DNA of 14,892 nt from Candidatus Cloacimonadota bacterium (GTDB taxonomy: Bacteria > Muiribacteriota > UBA6191 > JACPRK01). How positions within the stretch are numbered: position 1 is the stretch's first letter; every line of letters starts with the position of its first letter. The stretch is taken from positions 1-14,892 of the forward strand of contig JAJFLN010000023.1 of assembly GCA_021772705.1 (NCBI GenBank), written 5' to 3'. Both the position numbers and the translations under genes were made by a program. Of this stretch, positions 1-8,694 are shown one piece after another. The notes under the pieces were generated by a model. The model was not told the DNA's origin. It was given only the letters and a program-made list of their open reading frames with translations, and did no database searches.

Positions 1-255
1 CTGGCCGTCACCCGTCGATACCTACCGAAAGTGCCCGAGAGCGTTCGTCAGGTGAGCCTCCTGGCAGTCAAGCGGCTCGCCCGTTCGGTCGGAAAGGTGG
101 TACCGCTGCGCCCGAGAAGGGTCCTCGAGCAGCCGCGGCAAAAACCCTGGTTCCAGAGTGACTCCAGAACTGGAAACAGGCTCGCTTCTCGAAGCTGGGA
201 AAACCCACTCCCAGAGCTGAGAGGCGGCTGGCGGAGTCGAACCGCCGATGACTGA
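1..255 (+). CDS. possible 3' end of a gene entering from outside the window
   Basis: This frame is open from the first base to a TGA at 253-255. Roughly its first 50 codons look gene-like: they mostly end in G or C and encode a basic peptide rich in Arg, Val and Leu. From about base 170 the reading frame runs into the tRNA-like sequence read from the wrong strand, so the C-terminal 25 or so residues look accidental. It could be a gene whose natural end was replaced when the tRNA-like segment arrived, or a chance open frame. I do not recognise the family and there is no domain motif. Confidence 0.2.
   Translation: MAVTRRYLPKVPESVRQVSLLAVKRLARSVGKVVPLRPRRVLEQPRQKPWFQSDSRTGNRLASRSWENPLPELRGGWRSRTADD
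195..214 (-). terminator. weak hairpin downstream of the tRNA-Cys fragment
   Basis: CTGGGA and TCCCAG pair in a 6-bp stem around an 8-base loop, just 3' of the tRNA fragment in its reading direction. No T-run follows, so a terminator role is only suggested by position. Confidence 0.2.
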
Positions 256-278
256 TTTGCAATCAGCCATACCAAGCA
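222..278 (-). tRNA. tRNA-Cys 3' portion (partial; likely att-site or tRNA remnant)
   Basis: Read on the - strand, this stretch has a 5-bp anticodon stem around the 7-base loop TTGCAAA (anticodon GCA, Cys). A 4-base variable region follows, then a perfect T arm (GGCGG, loop TTCGACT, CCGCC), a 3' acceptor strand AGCCGCC and a T discriminator, as in tRNA-Cys. GGTA further 5' resembles the D loop. No GGCGGCT partner for the acceptor strand and no proper D stem occur at the expected distance upstream, and CCA is not encoded. Integrating elements that use a tRNA 3' end as attachment site leave such 3' halves behind, so a remnant att site is the leading reading. A decayed or very divergent tRNA is the alternative. 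Confidence 0.5.
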
Positions 279-615
279 CCAGCAGATGCTGTGAACGCTG
301 TGTTAATGCTGGTTTCATGCCGCTTCTCGTGTCCGGCTTCTTGGCCCCATTTGGGCGGTTTCCGGCTGCTGGGCATCCCGAGGGCACCCCGAGACTAGGA
401 AACCGTTGCACGCTGCCCCTGAATCCTGCCCAGTTGCAGGAAGCGGCTGACTCTTCCTAGCCGGGAAGGACTGAACCCCGAGGTAAACACTGGGCACGAT
501 CCTGATCCGCCAGGCTGCCTTCCTCCAGTTCGTCCTCTCCAACTGAATGCGAGAGGTTCGCAGATACGAAGTCATCTGCGGCTGCTTCTGAAGGGAACAC
601 CTCGACGTTCAAGCT
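279..615. other. non-coding stretch before the kinase gene
   Basis: I see no convincing gene here. Short frames on both strands have no recognisable protein and no good ribosome binding site. No clear promoter hexamers stand out, although the kinase gene promoter presumably lies in the last 150 bases. Confidence 0.4.
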
Positions 616-2784
616 GTGCTACGATGGAAAGCTGTGGTCTCAATCCCTGGATACAAGATCATCGGGGAACTCGGCAGCGGTGCCTCAGCGACCGTCTATC
701 GGGCCATCCAAGAGGGACTGGCGCGTGAGGTAGCGTTGAAGGTCATGTCTCCAGGCCTCTTCGTCGGAGATGAGTTCCAAGCTCGATTTCTTCGTGAAGC
801 GAAGATCCAAGCAAGCCTGATTCACCCGAACTTACTGCAGTTATTCGATGCGGGCGTAAGCGGGGACACCCTTTATCTGGCCATGGAACTTGTCGGCGGC
901 GGGAGCCTGCGGGAGTTTCTTGATCGCCATGGTGCATTGAGTCTTCCGAAAGCAATCGAGCTCTGCACTGGAGTCGCTGAGGGACTCGCCTGTGCACACG
1001 CCAGGTCCATTGTTCATCGGGATTTGAAGCCCGAGAATGTTCTTCTGTCAGACGAGGGACAGGTAAAGGTGGCGGATTTCGGACTCGCCAAGCCCGAATC
1101 GGGAGGCAAAACGCTTCAAACCGCCGAGGGTGTCATGCTTGGTACTCCGGGCTACATGGCCCCGGAGGTGATCAAGAACGAGGCAGCGGGGCTGCTGGTG
1201 GATACCTACGCGCTGGGGATCATCCTCTTCGAATTGGTTACCGGACGACATCCCTTTGCGGGTGAGGACGCGGGGTCGATGCTCCGGGCCCAGCTCTCCG
1301 AGGAGGCCCCCTCGCTGGCATCGGTACGACCCGACGTGCCTGAGGAGCTGGACCGGCTCTATCTTGCCTGTGTGGCTAGCGCGCCGGAGGATAGACCGCA
1401 CTCGCTTAATGTAGTTGCCAGGAGACTCCAGAAATCCGCGTCGCTGGAACTTGCAAGTCGGTCTGGCAGCACAGTGTCCACCGCCGCTGACGTAACACAG
1501 CACAGCTCCGTGAGAAAGCCCGTAGCGGCACGGCGCAGTCGGCCCATCGTCAAGACCGTTCACAGGCCGTCAACGGGCCCTGCTAACCCTGCAGCCATCG
1601 CTAATGTTCAGCCAACACTGTCGCGAAAGCTCCCCGTGGTTGTTGCTGGCTTTGCCCTGTCCATCACCATCGCTGCCAGTCTGGACTTCTTCGCAACCGA
1701 TGACGGGTCAGCCATACCCGCGAGCATTGAGCTGATCGCGCCGATTACCGTAGGCCTTCGTTCGGTTGAGCGGGACGGCCTCGGTGCGCTTCGAATCGAA
1801 GCCACGAGTTCCGAAGAGGTACGCGCCATTCTGGAGTATCGTAGGGACTCTCAAAGGGGACGAATACAGGCTGGAAGCGATAGAAGTAAGGTCCATCGGT
1901 TCCGCCTCGGAGGGATCTCGCCATATGAAAGTGTCGCAGTTCGGGTCGTTGCCTTGAGACCGGGCGGCGTCGAAGATCCCAGCGAGTGGTCCCAAGTTCC
2001 CTCTTCCATGACCTTGGCGCAATCCCTGACCCAGGCGACTACGGATATCGATCTGAGTAGCTGGTATCGCCAGAGCGAGAGAGCCCTTGCAAGGAAAGCC
2101 TCTCCAAGTGAGATTGGCAAAGCGCTGCAAAAACTCTGGATTGAGAGAACGCCGCTCTTCCATGAATTTCGAAAGTTCCAGCCCATCGGATCGGCTCTCA
2201 TGGCGAGCACTGACATATCGCTGGCGGACAAGATCTCGACCTATCACTCCCTGGCTCGCTTGGCACTGATGAATGAGTGTTTCGCCTACTGGAGGATACC
2301 CTTCCGGTTTCCAGTCGACATCTGTCTACCAGATTCCTTTTCCGGATCGGGCCGACAGCGGCTCGCTGGTGTTAAGGAGATCTACAAGTGGAGCAAGAGC
2401 GCTTCTCCCCCGCCCGACTCCAGCGGGGATTTCGGTTTGGAGAGGCTTGAGTTTCCCTCTCGGCGGCTGCAGAGAGGCCTACGGTTTGGGCAGGCCAACG
2501 TCCGGCTGGAACGAGCGTCCACAATCAAAAGGGCAGAGCTCGTTCTAGCCGTGAGAAGGGAGCCGTCCATGTCGGTCTTTACGATCGAGGTCAACAGGAA
2601 GCTCACTCTACTTTTTCGTCCACCTCCGACGGTGCAGGGAACGGCGTTGTACCACACATTCGATCCTCGAGTACTTCAGAATGGAGCCAACCTCTTTGTC
2701 ATCCGCCTGCGCCTCCTCTCGGGCAACGCTGTGGCTGAGTCCACCCAGGTCAACTTCTTAGCCCTTCTTGTGGATCGAGAGTGA
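616..2784 (+). CDS. membrane-anchored Ser/Thr protein kinase (PknB-like) with extracytoplasmic tail
   Basis: This is a Hanks-type Ser/Thr kinase, which transfers ATP phosphate to Ser/Thr of partner proteins from the cytoplasmic face of the membrane. Residues 13-270 form the kinase: glycine loop GELGSGASATV, ATP-anchoring Lys42 in VALKV, helix-C Glu61, catalytic loop HRDLKPEN (134-141, Asp136), DFG at 154-156, GTPGYMAPE ending at Glu184. All catalytic residues are present, so it should be active. A basic, Ser/Thr/Pro-rich linker leads to one membrane segment at about 339-360. The outer 360 residues are not PASTA repeats; about 375-455 looks like a fibronectin-III-type fold and the rest is unrecognised. 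The start is uncertain: GTG 616, or GTG 634 six codons later, which begins nearer the kinase fold. A secreted propeller protein follows 188 bp downstream. Substrate and ligand are unknown. Confidence 0.93.
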   Translation: MLRWKAVVSIPGYKIIGELGSGASATVYRAIQEGLAREVALKVMSPGLFVGDEFQARFLREAKIQASLIHPNLLQLFDAGVSGDTLYLAMELVGGGSLREFLDRHGALSLPKAIELCTGVAEGLACAHARSIVHRDLKPENVLLSDEGQVKVADFGLAKPESGGKTLQTAEGVMLGTPGYMAPEVIKNEAAGLLVDTYALGIILFELVTGRHPFAGEDAGSMLRAQLSEEAPSLASVRPDVPEELDRLYLACVASAPEDRPHSLNVVARRLQKSASLELASRSGSTVSTAADVTQHSSVRKPVAARRSRPIVKTVHRPSTGPANPAAIANVQPTLSRKLPVVVAGFALSITIAASLDFFATDDGSAIPASIELIAPITVGLRSVERDGLGALRIEATSSEEVRAILEYRRDSQRGRIQAGSDRSKVHRFRLGGISPYESVAVRVVALRPGGVEDPSEWSQVPSSMTLAQSLTQATTDIDLSSWYRQSERALARKASPSEIGKALQKLWIERTPLFHEFRKFQPIGSALMASTDISLADKISTYHSLARLALMNECFAYWRIPFRFPVDICLPDSFSGSGRQRLAGVKEIYKWSKSASPPPDSSGDFGLERLEFPSRRLQRGLRFGQANVRLERASTIKRAELVLAVRREPSMSVFTIEVNRKLTLLFRPPPTVQGTALYHTFDPRVLQNGANLFVIRLRLLSGNAVAESTQVNFLALLVDRE

Positions 2785-2972
2785 GATGGTTTGTGGGGTC
2801 ACTATGACCGTCCAGGGGCTCTTGCTCGGGCTGGCGCGCCCGAATTCCCTGTGATAGGCTCCACGACTGAGTGGTCCTCGAGTTGACGGGCATGCCCTCG
2901 AAAGAGACAAGAGGCAGACCGGTAGTCGGACTGTGTTGGGGGTGAGTTCAAAATTCCTGCTCGGGGCGGAGC
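2785..2972. other. 188-bp gap between kinase and Kelch/PKD genes
   Basis: No gene is seen. A TTGACG at 2883-2888 could be a -35 element, but the sequence 17 bases later (GACAAG) is a poor -10. No T-tailed terminator hairpin follows the kinase stop, so read-through from the kinase gene remains possible. Confidence 0.3.
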
Positions 2973-5900
2973 ATGATGAACCAAAGGTTCAGTAGTCTCA
3001 CCGCTGCCGCAGCGACGCTTTTTCTTGTGGTCGTTATCGGTCTATTTGGTCCGGCAGTTGGCAAGACTTGTTGGGCCCGCACCCTGCCATGGTCCAGCGC
3101 AGGCACGATACCCACCACAGACGCGGCGGAGTACGCGTCACTGACGTTCCGCCCATTGGCCAGGGCGGGACATTCCGTGGTCTACGCAAGCGCCAGGGGA
3201 CGTCTTGTCTGCTTCGGTGGCCGAGCGCAGTCGGAAGGGAAACGGTTGGGAGACACCTGGGAGTGGGATGGACTTCGATGGCTGCAAGTACAGACCTTCG
3301 ATGGACCGCAACCGCGGTCGCGACATTCCATGGCCTACGATCCCGTGCGAGATGTGGTGGTCTTGTTCGGAGGCGCCGACCGGTCGGATCTCCCGATGGG
3401 TGATACCTGGGAATTCGACGGCACGGACTGGAAACAACGCCTTTCCAACCAATCGCCAGCACCTCGACAGTTCGCCAGCATGGCCTGGGATCCATCCTCT
3501 GGGCGGGTACTTCTGTTTGGTGGACAGAACGAGCAGGGGCTGCTGCTCTCGGATACGTGGAGCTGGAATGGGCATCTCTGGGAAAGGCTAGTTCCGTCAT
3601 TTTTCCCATCGGCCCGGTACCTTCACTCCATCTGCCAGGATCGCAATCGAAGTGAGGTTGTTCTTTTTGGGGGAGTAGACTCAACGGGCTCGGTCCTGGG
3701 AGACACCTGGGTGTGGACAGGCGTCAACTGGCAGCAGAAGTCACCTGCGGTGCGGCCTCCCGCGAGATATGGCGCAGCGACGACCTACGATCCCATCCAC
3801 TCTCGGATGCTTCTCGCAGCCGGAGCCACGGGATCGTCTAGCCTTCCTTACCTGGCGGATCTGTGGTCCTGGGATGGACGCGACTGGGTATCACTTGCGG
3901 ATTCAATCCCACCAGGCACGCGATTTGGGCACGCGATGTCGTTCGATTCTGTTCGGGATCGCCTTTTGCTCTTTGGTGGTTCTGGGGGAGAAGGAGGTCA
4001 CCTGGGAGATCTCTGGGAGTGGGACTCAACGGCTTGGAGTCTTGAGACCGGTACCGGCTCGCCTCCGGCGGCAGATCGCGTCAATCTAACAGCTGCTACC
4101 TTCGACATTGGGCGGGACCAACTCGTACTGCTGACATCACGATCCGGAGAGAACCAGTTCGGAAACGATACATGGGATTGGACAGGGTCGCACTGGTCAA
4201 TGCTCTTCCCTACAAGTGCCCCCGCCGTTCATCGCGGATCTCTTGCCTATGACACTGCCAGAGGGCGAAGCCTCCTGTTCGGGGGCGCCTTCCTAAACGG
4301 CTTTGCTCCGACCGACACCTGGAGTTTCGACGGTGTCGACTGGACGACCCTTCCCACAACCATCAATCCGAGGGGACGCACTGATTCTGCGATGACCTAC
4401 GACCAAGCTCGACGGAAGGTCGTGCTGTTCGGCGGGAGATCGCAGGGAAGCATCCTCGATGACACCTGGGAGTGGGATGGATCGGACTGGACGGCCCGCA
4501 GCGCCTCCAGCGTACCAGATGGAAGATCACACGCGGGACTCGCATACGATTCGTGCCGAGGAAAATCCGTGCTATTTGGCGGGTTTGGAGGCTTTGAAGG
4601 CATCGAAACACTGAATTCGACATGGGAGTGGAACGGAACCGTCTGGCAGCGGGTACATTCGTCAGTCTCTCCCCCTGCACGGGCGCGACCCGGGATGGCG
4701 TTCGATCCGATTCGTTGCAGGATTCTGCTCTTCGGGGGCAGTCAGGTGATTGAAGATCTCGGCGACACCTGGGAGTTCGATGGACTGTCCTGGACTGAGC
4801 TTCATCCAGCGACGAGTCCTTCGGCCAGGGACGGCCACTCTCTATCCTATGATCCCGTGCGTCGACGGATGCTGTTGTTCGGAGGGCGAGCTGCATTCGG
4901 ACCGGCCTTGCGAGACACGTGGGCGTGGGATGGCTCCGATTGGAGCCTGCTGGATTCTGGTTCGAACGCATACCCGAAACCCATCCAGTCCAGCTTGCCG
5001 CCGCGTCTGGGAGTAACAATCTCGCCAGATTTTCCAAAGCTTGGTCAATCTGTCTTGCTACAAGCAAACGAGCTCGATTTCGGGGGAGGCTCGCTCACAT
5101 CGGAAGCATGGCTTCAAACGGCTGGACCGGCGGTTCCCTCCGACACCTCTCGGTCCAGATCTCTACAACTAACACCGACCCTACCCGGAGAGTACGCCTT
5201 TCAGGTCGCCTTTGGGGATGGTCAAGGGGGATACTCGTTCGGCGCCGCAGCTTTTCGCGTTCGGCCACCCGAAAGTGATGATCAACGGCTGCGCAGCGGG
5301 ATTAACCTCGTCTCCGTGCCCTTCGATCCCTCCAGAGCCGGGAGGAGATTCACAATCGACGACTTGCGTCGCGAAGCTGCTGCCGTCGCGATTGGAAGCG
5401 CCAGGCCCGAGGGGATATTCAGCATTCGTCTTGCCGAAGAATCGAGCAGCCCACCATCCGTGACTTCCACTGCAGGCTACCTCCTCTTCATGAATAGGGC
5501 CGGCGACGCATATTCTGTTGATGGACGCGACTGGCTCCCGTTCGGTTCTCCCCGGGTACTCTTCGACCTGCGATCGGGCTTGAATCTCATTGGCGTTCCC
5601 GGATCTTTGCCTCGAACCCTAACAGCCAAGACGTTCTCTGATGCGACGGGTGCCAGGTTTGTAGCTCGCCAGTCGTCGGCTCCAGGTCGTCGTTCGTTCG
5701 ATAGCTATGTTCCGGGTCTCTCATCGGACTTCCCCTTGAAGCCCGGCCGGGGTTACATCGTCAGCCTTCCGAAACCTGTCTTTGCATCCCTGCCTGTGAA
5801 TCACTCGCCAGTCGTCTCGCTTCGAGTCTTGAGCCGCCAGCTTGCCAGGCAGCCGGTGATCATTGAGGCCAACGTGAGTGACGAGGACGCAGAGGATGTC

Positions 5901-8489
5901 AGCTACTCGTGGTTCTTGAATGTGCCGGCAGAGCTCTTCGACTCACCTCAGGATCCTCAATCCGACCGGATCCGTTTCACGCCTCCACTGCCCGGATCGT
6001 ACTCGGTCGGTCTGGGGGTAACGGATTCGGGTGGAGCCTTTGCGTCTAGCACGGTGCAACTGACAGTGGCCGCCGCCAACGCTGCACCCAGCGTGGTTGT
6101 AACCGGGCCAGCCGACGCAACTCCCAATGTGCTCCTAACACTCGTGGCGAGCGCATCGGACCCCGATGGTGATCCCCTGATCTATACCTGGCGTCGACTG
6201 GTCGGTTCCGCCACGATTGAACCTAATCTCCGAAAGGCCTCACTTAACCTCGCGCCAACAACAACCGGGATCCTCTCATTCCAACTAACCGCCAACGATC
6301 AACGAGGCGGACTGGCCAGGGCCGTCCACGTCTTGCAGGTCGGCTTTCGCAATTCGGCCCCCACAGCCTCCATTCTCCCTGTCACGACAGCATCGGTCGG
6401 ACAACTCGTTACCTTGACCGGTGAAGGCACTGACCCAGACAGCGATCCTCTGCTCTACACCTGGACTCAGCAGATCGGGGCCGCCTCATTGACCCTCAAT
6501 GACCCCACTGGCACGACCGTTTCCTTCGTCGTGCCTCTTCCTGGACACTACACCCTGCGCTTGATCGTGACGGATGTCCACGGGGCCTTGGGCTCAGACA
6601 CCGCCACCGTGTTCGTTAACGATGTTCCAACTTCAAGTGCAGGACCGGATCAAATTGTGACCGCAGGATCCCGAGTAACTCTGAGCGGCTCCGGTTCCGA
6701 CTTTGAAACTGGCCCGCTTTCGTACGTTTGGGATCAGCAGTCGGGCCCAACATCTCTAGAACTCGGGGATGTCTCTTCACCAAGCATCTCCTTCACCACG
6801 TCTGCAACAGGCATCTACTCGATGCGCCTTTCCGTAACCGATGAGCATGGGGCCTCTGATTCTGACCTGGTGACAATAAGAATCAACGGCGTTCCGAGCG
6901 CCGAAGCAGGCGAACGGCAGGTTGTGAGTGCAGGGGTGACTGTGATTCTCAGCGGCTCGGGATCGGATCCCGAGGGCAGTTCTGTCACTTACAGGTGGGA
7001 CCAGATCGGTGGACCTTCGACGCTCGTCCTCAGCAGCGCTTCTTCTCCGAATGCGACCTTTGTTACCTCCGTTCTCGGCATCTACTCCTTGCAACTTACG
7101 GTTACCGATACTCTGAGTGCAGTCGGATCTGATACGACTACTGTGGAGATAGCCGCGCCGTCGAGATTCTGGAAGGCTGAGGTGATAGACAGCTTCAGGG
7201 CTGGCAGGAGTCATTCCATGGGAACCCTGGGTACTGGAGAACCCGTCCTGGCATACATCTCGGGTCAGGAAACTACTTCCGTTCTCCGCTTCGCGCAGCG
7301 AGAGTCAGGAGTATGGAAGACAGAGCTTGTCACCAGTTCGCACAACGGACAGAGCATCGACAAGTTCGCACGTATCGGAGTGGGACCTGGGGATGCATTA
7401 GCCGCCTACTCCTACCCTGCAGTTCAAAGGTCTCTGGTCGCGCTTCGAAGTAGCCCCGGCACATGGAAGCTGACGTCCCCTCATGGCTCTTCCGTTTCTG
7501 GCGGAGAGTACGGCAGCATCGCCATCGGATCCGATGGTGTACTTCGCATTTGCTCCTATCTACGTACGGACGGTTCGACCAACCCAAACGCTCTCGAGTA
7601 CGCAGAGTTGCGGAACGGAACTTGGATCAGGGAACTTGCGGACCACTCTTCCGCTGACGTCGGAACCAAGACATCCATGGTTCTGGATGCCTCCAACCGG
7701 CCCCACGTCACCTACTTCGACTCAGCAGCGGGGGGAGTAAAGTATGCCTTGAGGACGGCTGCTGGAGTGTGGACCACCGAAGTTGTTACGGGCACTTCTC
7801 CTAGTATTGGTGGAGTGACAGCAGTCGCCCTGGATAGCTCGGGGAATCCCTGTGTCGCGTTCACCACTGGCGATGGTCGAGGAGTGTTCTTCGCCAAGAG
7901 AGTTGCAACATCCTGGGTCGTTCAAGAGGTTGATTCCGGTCAATTCTCGGGCCTCTCTCTGGTTATCGACATCCAGGACAAGCCGCTTCTCGCATTTCAA
8001 GTTGACGCGCCAGTTCCAGGTGAGATTCGCCTGGCAAGAACGGACGGCGGTGGCTGGACTATCGAGACTGTGTTGACTGGCCCAAATTGGACTCGAGACT
8101 TTTTCTTGGAAGAAGAAGTGACGTTGGTCCTGGATTCCCAAGGGGCTCCGCGGCTCTCTGCTCACCAGACGGGCTTCGGAGGCTTGTTGCTTTACTTGAC
8201 CTCGACCAGCGGTCCAGTCAACCAGCCTCCAGTACCTTCAACCGCCACCTCATTGGCAGGCTCAGTTGGGAGCGAACTCCAATTGAGTGCCACGGCAACA
8301 GACTCAGACCAAGACCAGGTCTTCTTCCAATGGACTCTGACGTCGGGACCCTCCCCAGTGGAGTTCGGTTCTTCCACCTCACCAACCACCCGGTTTGTGC
8401 CTGGGGCGAGTGGTGAGTACACAATCCAGCTCGCCGTGACCGATGGTACAGCGATAGCAACGGTAGAGGTGCTGGTGAGTGTACCGTAG
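2973..8489 (+). CDS. giant secreted Kelch-repeat / PKD / beta-propeller protein
   Basis: This 1838-residue protein is built entirely of extracellular repeat modules. A signal peptide covers residues 1-30 (FLVVVIGLFGPAVG, no lipobox). About 60-660 holds twelve Kelch-type blades (LLFGG ... DTWEWDG..W). About 680-767 is a PKD-like domain. About 778-930 resembles the Gly-Asn-Leu-Ile-Ser/Gly-Val-Pro domain seen in modular bacterial exoproteins. About 944-1393 is five tandem PKD-type domains (DPDGDPLIYTW and similar). About 1397-1745 has seven W..E.V repeats that could make a second type of propeller. About 1750-1838 is a last PKD. There is no LPXTG, C-terminal anchor or catalytic motif, so adhesion, polymer binding or scaffolding is inferred. 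ATG 2973 is directly followed by ATG 2976; GGGGCGGAG at 2963-2971 fits the second start slightly better. It lies downstream of the receptor-like kinase on the same strand. Confidence 0.92.
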   Translation: MMNQRFSSLTAAAATLFLVVVIGLFGPAVGKTCWARTLPWSSAGTIPTTDAAEYASLTFRPLARAGHSVVYASARGRLVCFGGRAQSEGKRLGDTWEWDGLRWLQVQTFDGPQPRSRHSMAYDPVRDVVVLFGGADRSDLPMGDTWEFDGTDWKQRLSNQSPAPRQFASMAWDPSSGRVLLFGGQNEQGLLLSDTWSWNGHLWERLVPSFFPSARYLHSICQDRNRSEVVLFGGVDSTGSVLGDTWVWTGVNWQQKSPAVRPPARYGAATTYDPIHSRMLLAAGATGSSSLPYLADLWSWDGRDWVSLADSIPPGTRFGHAMSFDSVRDRLLLFGGSGGEGGHLGDLWEWDSTAWSLETGTGSPPAADRVNLTAATFDIGRDQLVLLTSRSGENQFGNDTWDWTGSHWSMLFPTSAPAVHRGSLAYDTARGRSLLFGGAFLNGFAPTDTWSFDGVDWTTLPTTINPRGRTDSAMTYDQARRKVVLFGGRSQGSILDDTWEWDGSDWTARSASSVPDGRSHAGLAYDSCRGKSVLFGGFGGFEGIETLNSTWEWNGTVWQRVHSSVSPPARARPGMAFDPIRCRILLFGGSQVIEDLGDTWEFDGLSWTELHPATSPSARDGHSLSYDPVRRRMLLFGGRAAFGPALRDTWAWDGSDWSLLDSGSNAYPKPIQSSLPPRLGVTISPDFPKLGQSVLLQANELDFGGGSLTSEAWLQTAGPAVPSDTSRSRSLQLTPTLPGEYAFQVAFGDGQGGYSFGAAAFRVRPPESDDQRLRSGINLVSVPFDPSRAGRRFTIDDLRREAAAVAIGSARPEGIFSIRLAEESSSPPSVTSTAGYLLFMNRAGDAYSVDGRDWLPFGSPRVLFDLRSGLNLIGVPGSLPRTLTAKTFSDATGARFVARQSSAPGRRSFDSYVPGLSSDFPLKPGRGYIVSLPKPVFASLPVNHSPVVSLRVLSRQLARQPVIIEANVSDEDAEDVSYSWFLNVPAELFDSPQDPQSDRIRFTPPLPGSYSVGLGVTDSGGAFASSTVQLTVAAANAAPSVVVTGPADATPNVLLTLVASASDPDGDPLIYTWRRLVGSATIEPNLRKASLNLAPTTTGILSFQLTANDQRGGLARAVHVLQVGFRNSAPTASILPVTTASVGQLVTLTGEGTDPDSDPLLYTWTQQIGAASLTLNDPTGTTVSFVVPLPGHYTLRLIVTDVHGALGSDTATVFVNDVPTSSAGPDQIVTAGSRVTLSGSGSDFETGPLSYVWDQQSGPTSLELGDVSSPSISFTTSATGIYSMRLSVTDEHGASDSDLVTIRINGVPSAEAGERQVVSAGVTVILSGSGSDPEGSSVTYRWDQIGGPSTLVLSSASSPNATFVTSVLGIYSLQLTVTDTLSAVGSDTTTVEIAAPSRFWKAEVIDSFRAGRSHSMGTLGTGEPVLAYISGQETTSVLRFAQRESGVWKTELVTSSHNGQSIDKFARIGVGPGDALAAYSYPAVQRSLVALRSSPGTWKLTSPHGSSVSGGEYGSIAIGSDGVLRICSYLRTDGSTNPNALEYAELRNGTWIRELADHSSADVGTKTSMVLDASNRPHVTYFDSAAGGVKYALRTAAGVWTTEVVTGTSPSIGGVTAVALDSSGNPCVAFTTGDGRGVFFAKRVATSWVVQEVDSGQFSGLSLVIDIQDKPLLAFQVDAPVPGEIRLARTDGGGWTIETVLTGPNWTRDFFLEEEVTLVLDSQGAPRLSAHQTGFGGLLLYLTSTSGPVNQPPVPSTATSLAGSVGSELQLSATATDSDQDQVFFQWTLTSGPSPVEFGSSTSPTTRFVPGASGEYTIQLAVTDGTAIATVEVLVSVP
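3156..4960 (+). repeat. twelve tandem Kelch-type coding repeats, period 147-159 bp
   Basis: The codon for the first residue of the DTWEWDG-type motif falls at 3252, 3402, 3552, 3702, 3858, 4008, 4167, 4314, 4461, 4617, 4764 and 4914. The first four are exactly 150 bp apart. Later spacings of 147-159 bp are all multiples of three. GACACCTGGGAGTGGGATGG recurs almost unchanged in several units. Repeats 5 and 7 have lost the usual FGG strand (AAG and TSR instead). Confidence 0.9.
7165..8085 (+). repeat. seven W..E.V coding repeats, about 50 residues each
   Basis: WKAEVI, WKTELV, WKLTSP, WIRELA, WTTEVV, WVVQEV and WTIETV occur about 145-158 bp apart, each preceded by a strand ending in a hydrophobic/Arg pattern such as LRFAQR or IRLAR. 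Seven units of this size suggest one seven-bladed propeller, distinct in sequence from the N-terminal Kelch blades. Confidence 0.65.
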
Positions 8490-8694
8490 TCGAGTTCGCA
8501 TTGAGCCTCACTCTGCCGCACACTGAACCACCCTCGCTACAGTTTGGGCACAATCCAATGGAAAGGTGCACCCTAGATCCGCCAACGTGTCTGCACATCG
8601 TTTTCGCTACCGGTACGCACATGGCCCCAGTCAACGGGGAACTGCTTCGCATCACTAAGCCGCTAAGGATCCATGGCGACTTCCAGGCGATTCC
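8490..8694. other. 205-bp gap between Kelch/PKD and zinc-ribbon genes
   Basis: No gene, clear terminator or clear promoter is visible in this gap. Confidence 0.3.

Noticed and set aside
248..460. Open frame across and beyond the tRNA-like segment on the + strand
   Set aside because: It reads through the tRNA fragment backwards, has no ribosome binding site and resembles no protein.
1048..1563. Long - strand frame inside the kinase gene
   Set aside because: It is a shadow of the kinase coding sequence with no domain of its own.
2883..2911. TTGACG followed 17 bases later by GACAAG as a promoter for the Kelch/PKD gene
   Set aside because: The -10 candidate matches the consensus poorly, and a lone -35-like hexamer is expected by chance.
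3034..3684. 216-codon - strand frame under the Kelch repeats
   Set aside because: The periodic coding repeats keep the opposite strand open; the product is Arg/Pro-rich and lacks motifs.
3156..4960. CRISPR-like array suggested by evenly spaced repeats
   Set aside because: The spacing is about 150 bp, always a multiple of three, and it encodes Kelch blades in one open frame.
4363..5067. 234-codon - strand frame under Kelch repeats 9-12
   Set aside because: Same shadow effect as the other antisense frames of this gene.
8220..8489. Sortase or other C-terminal anchor on the giant exoprotein
   Set aside because: The protein ends within a PKD-type domain; there is no LPXTG, hydrophobic tail or recognisable sorting domain.
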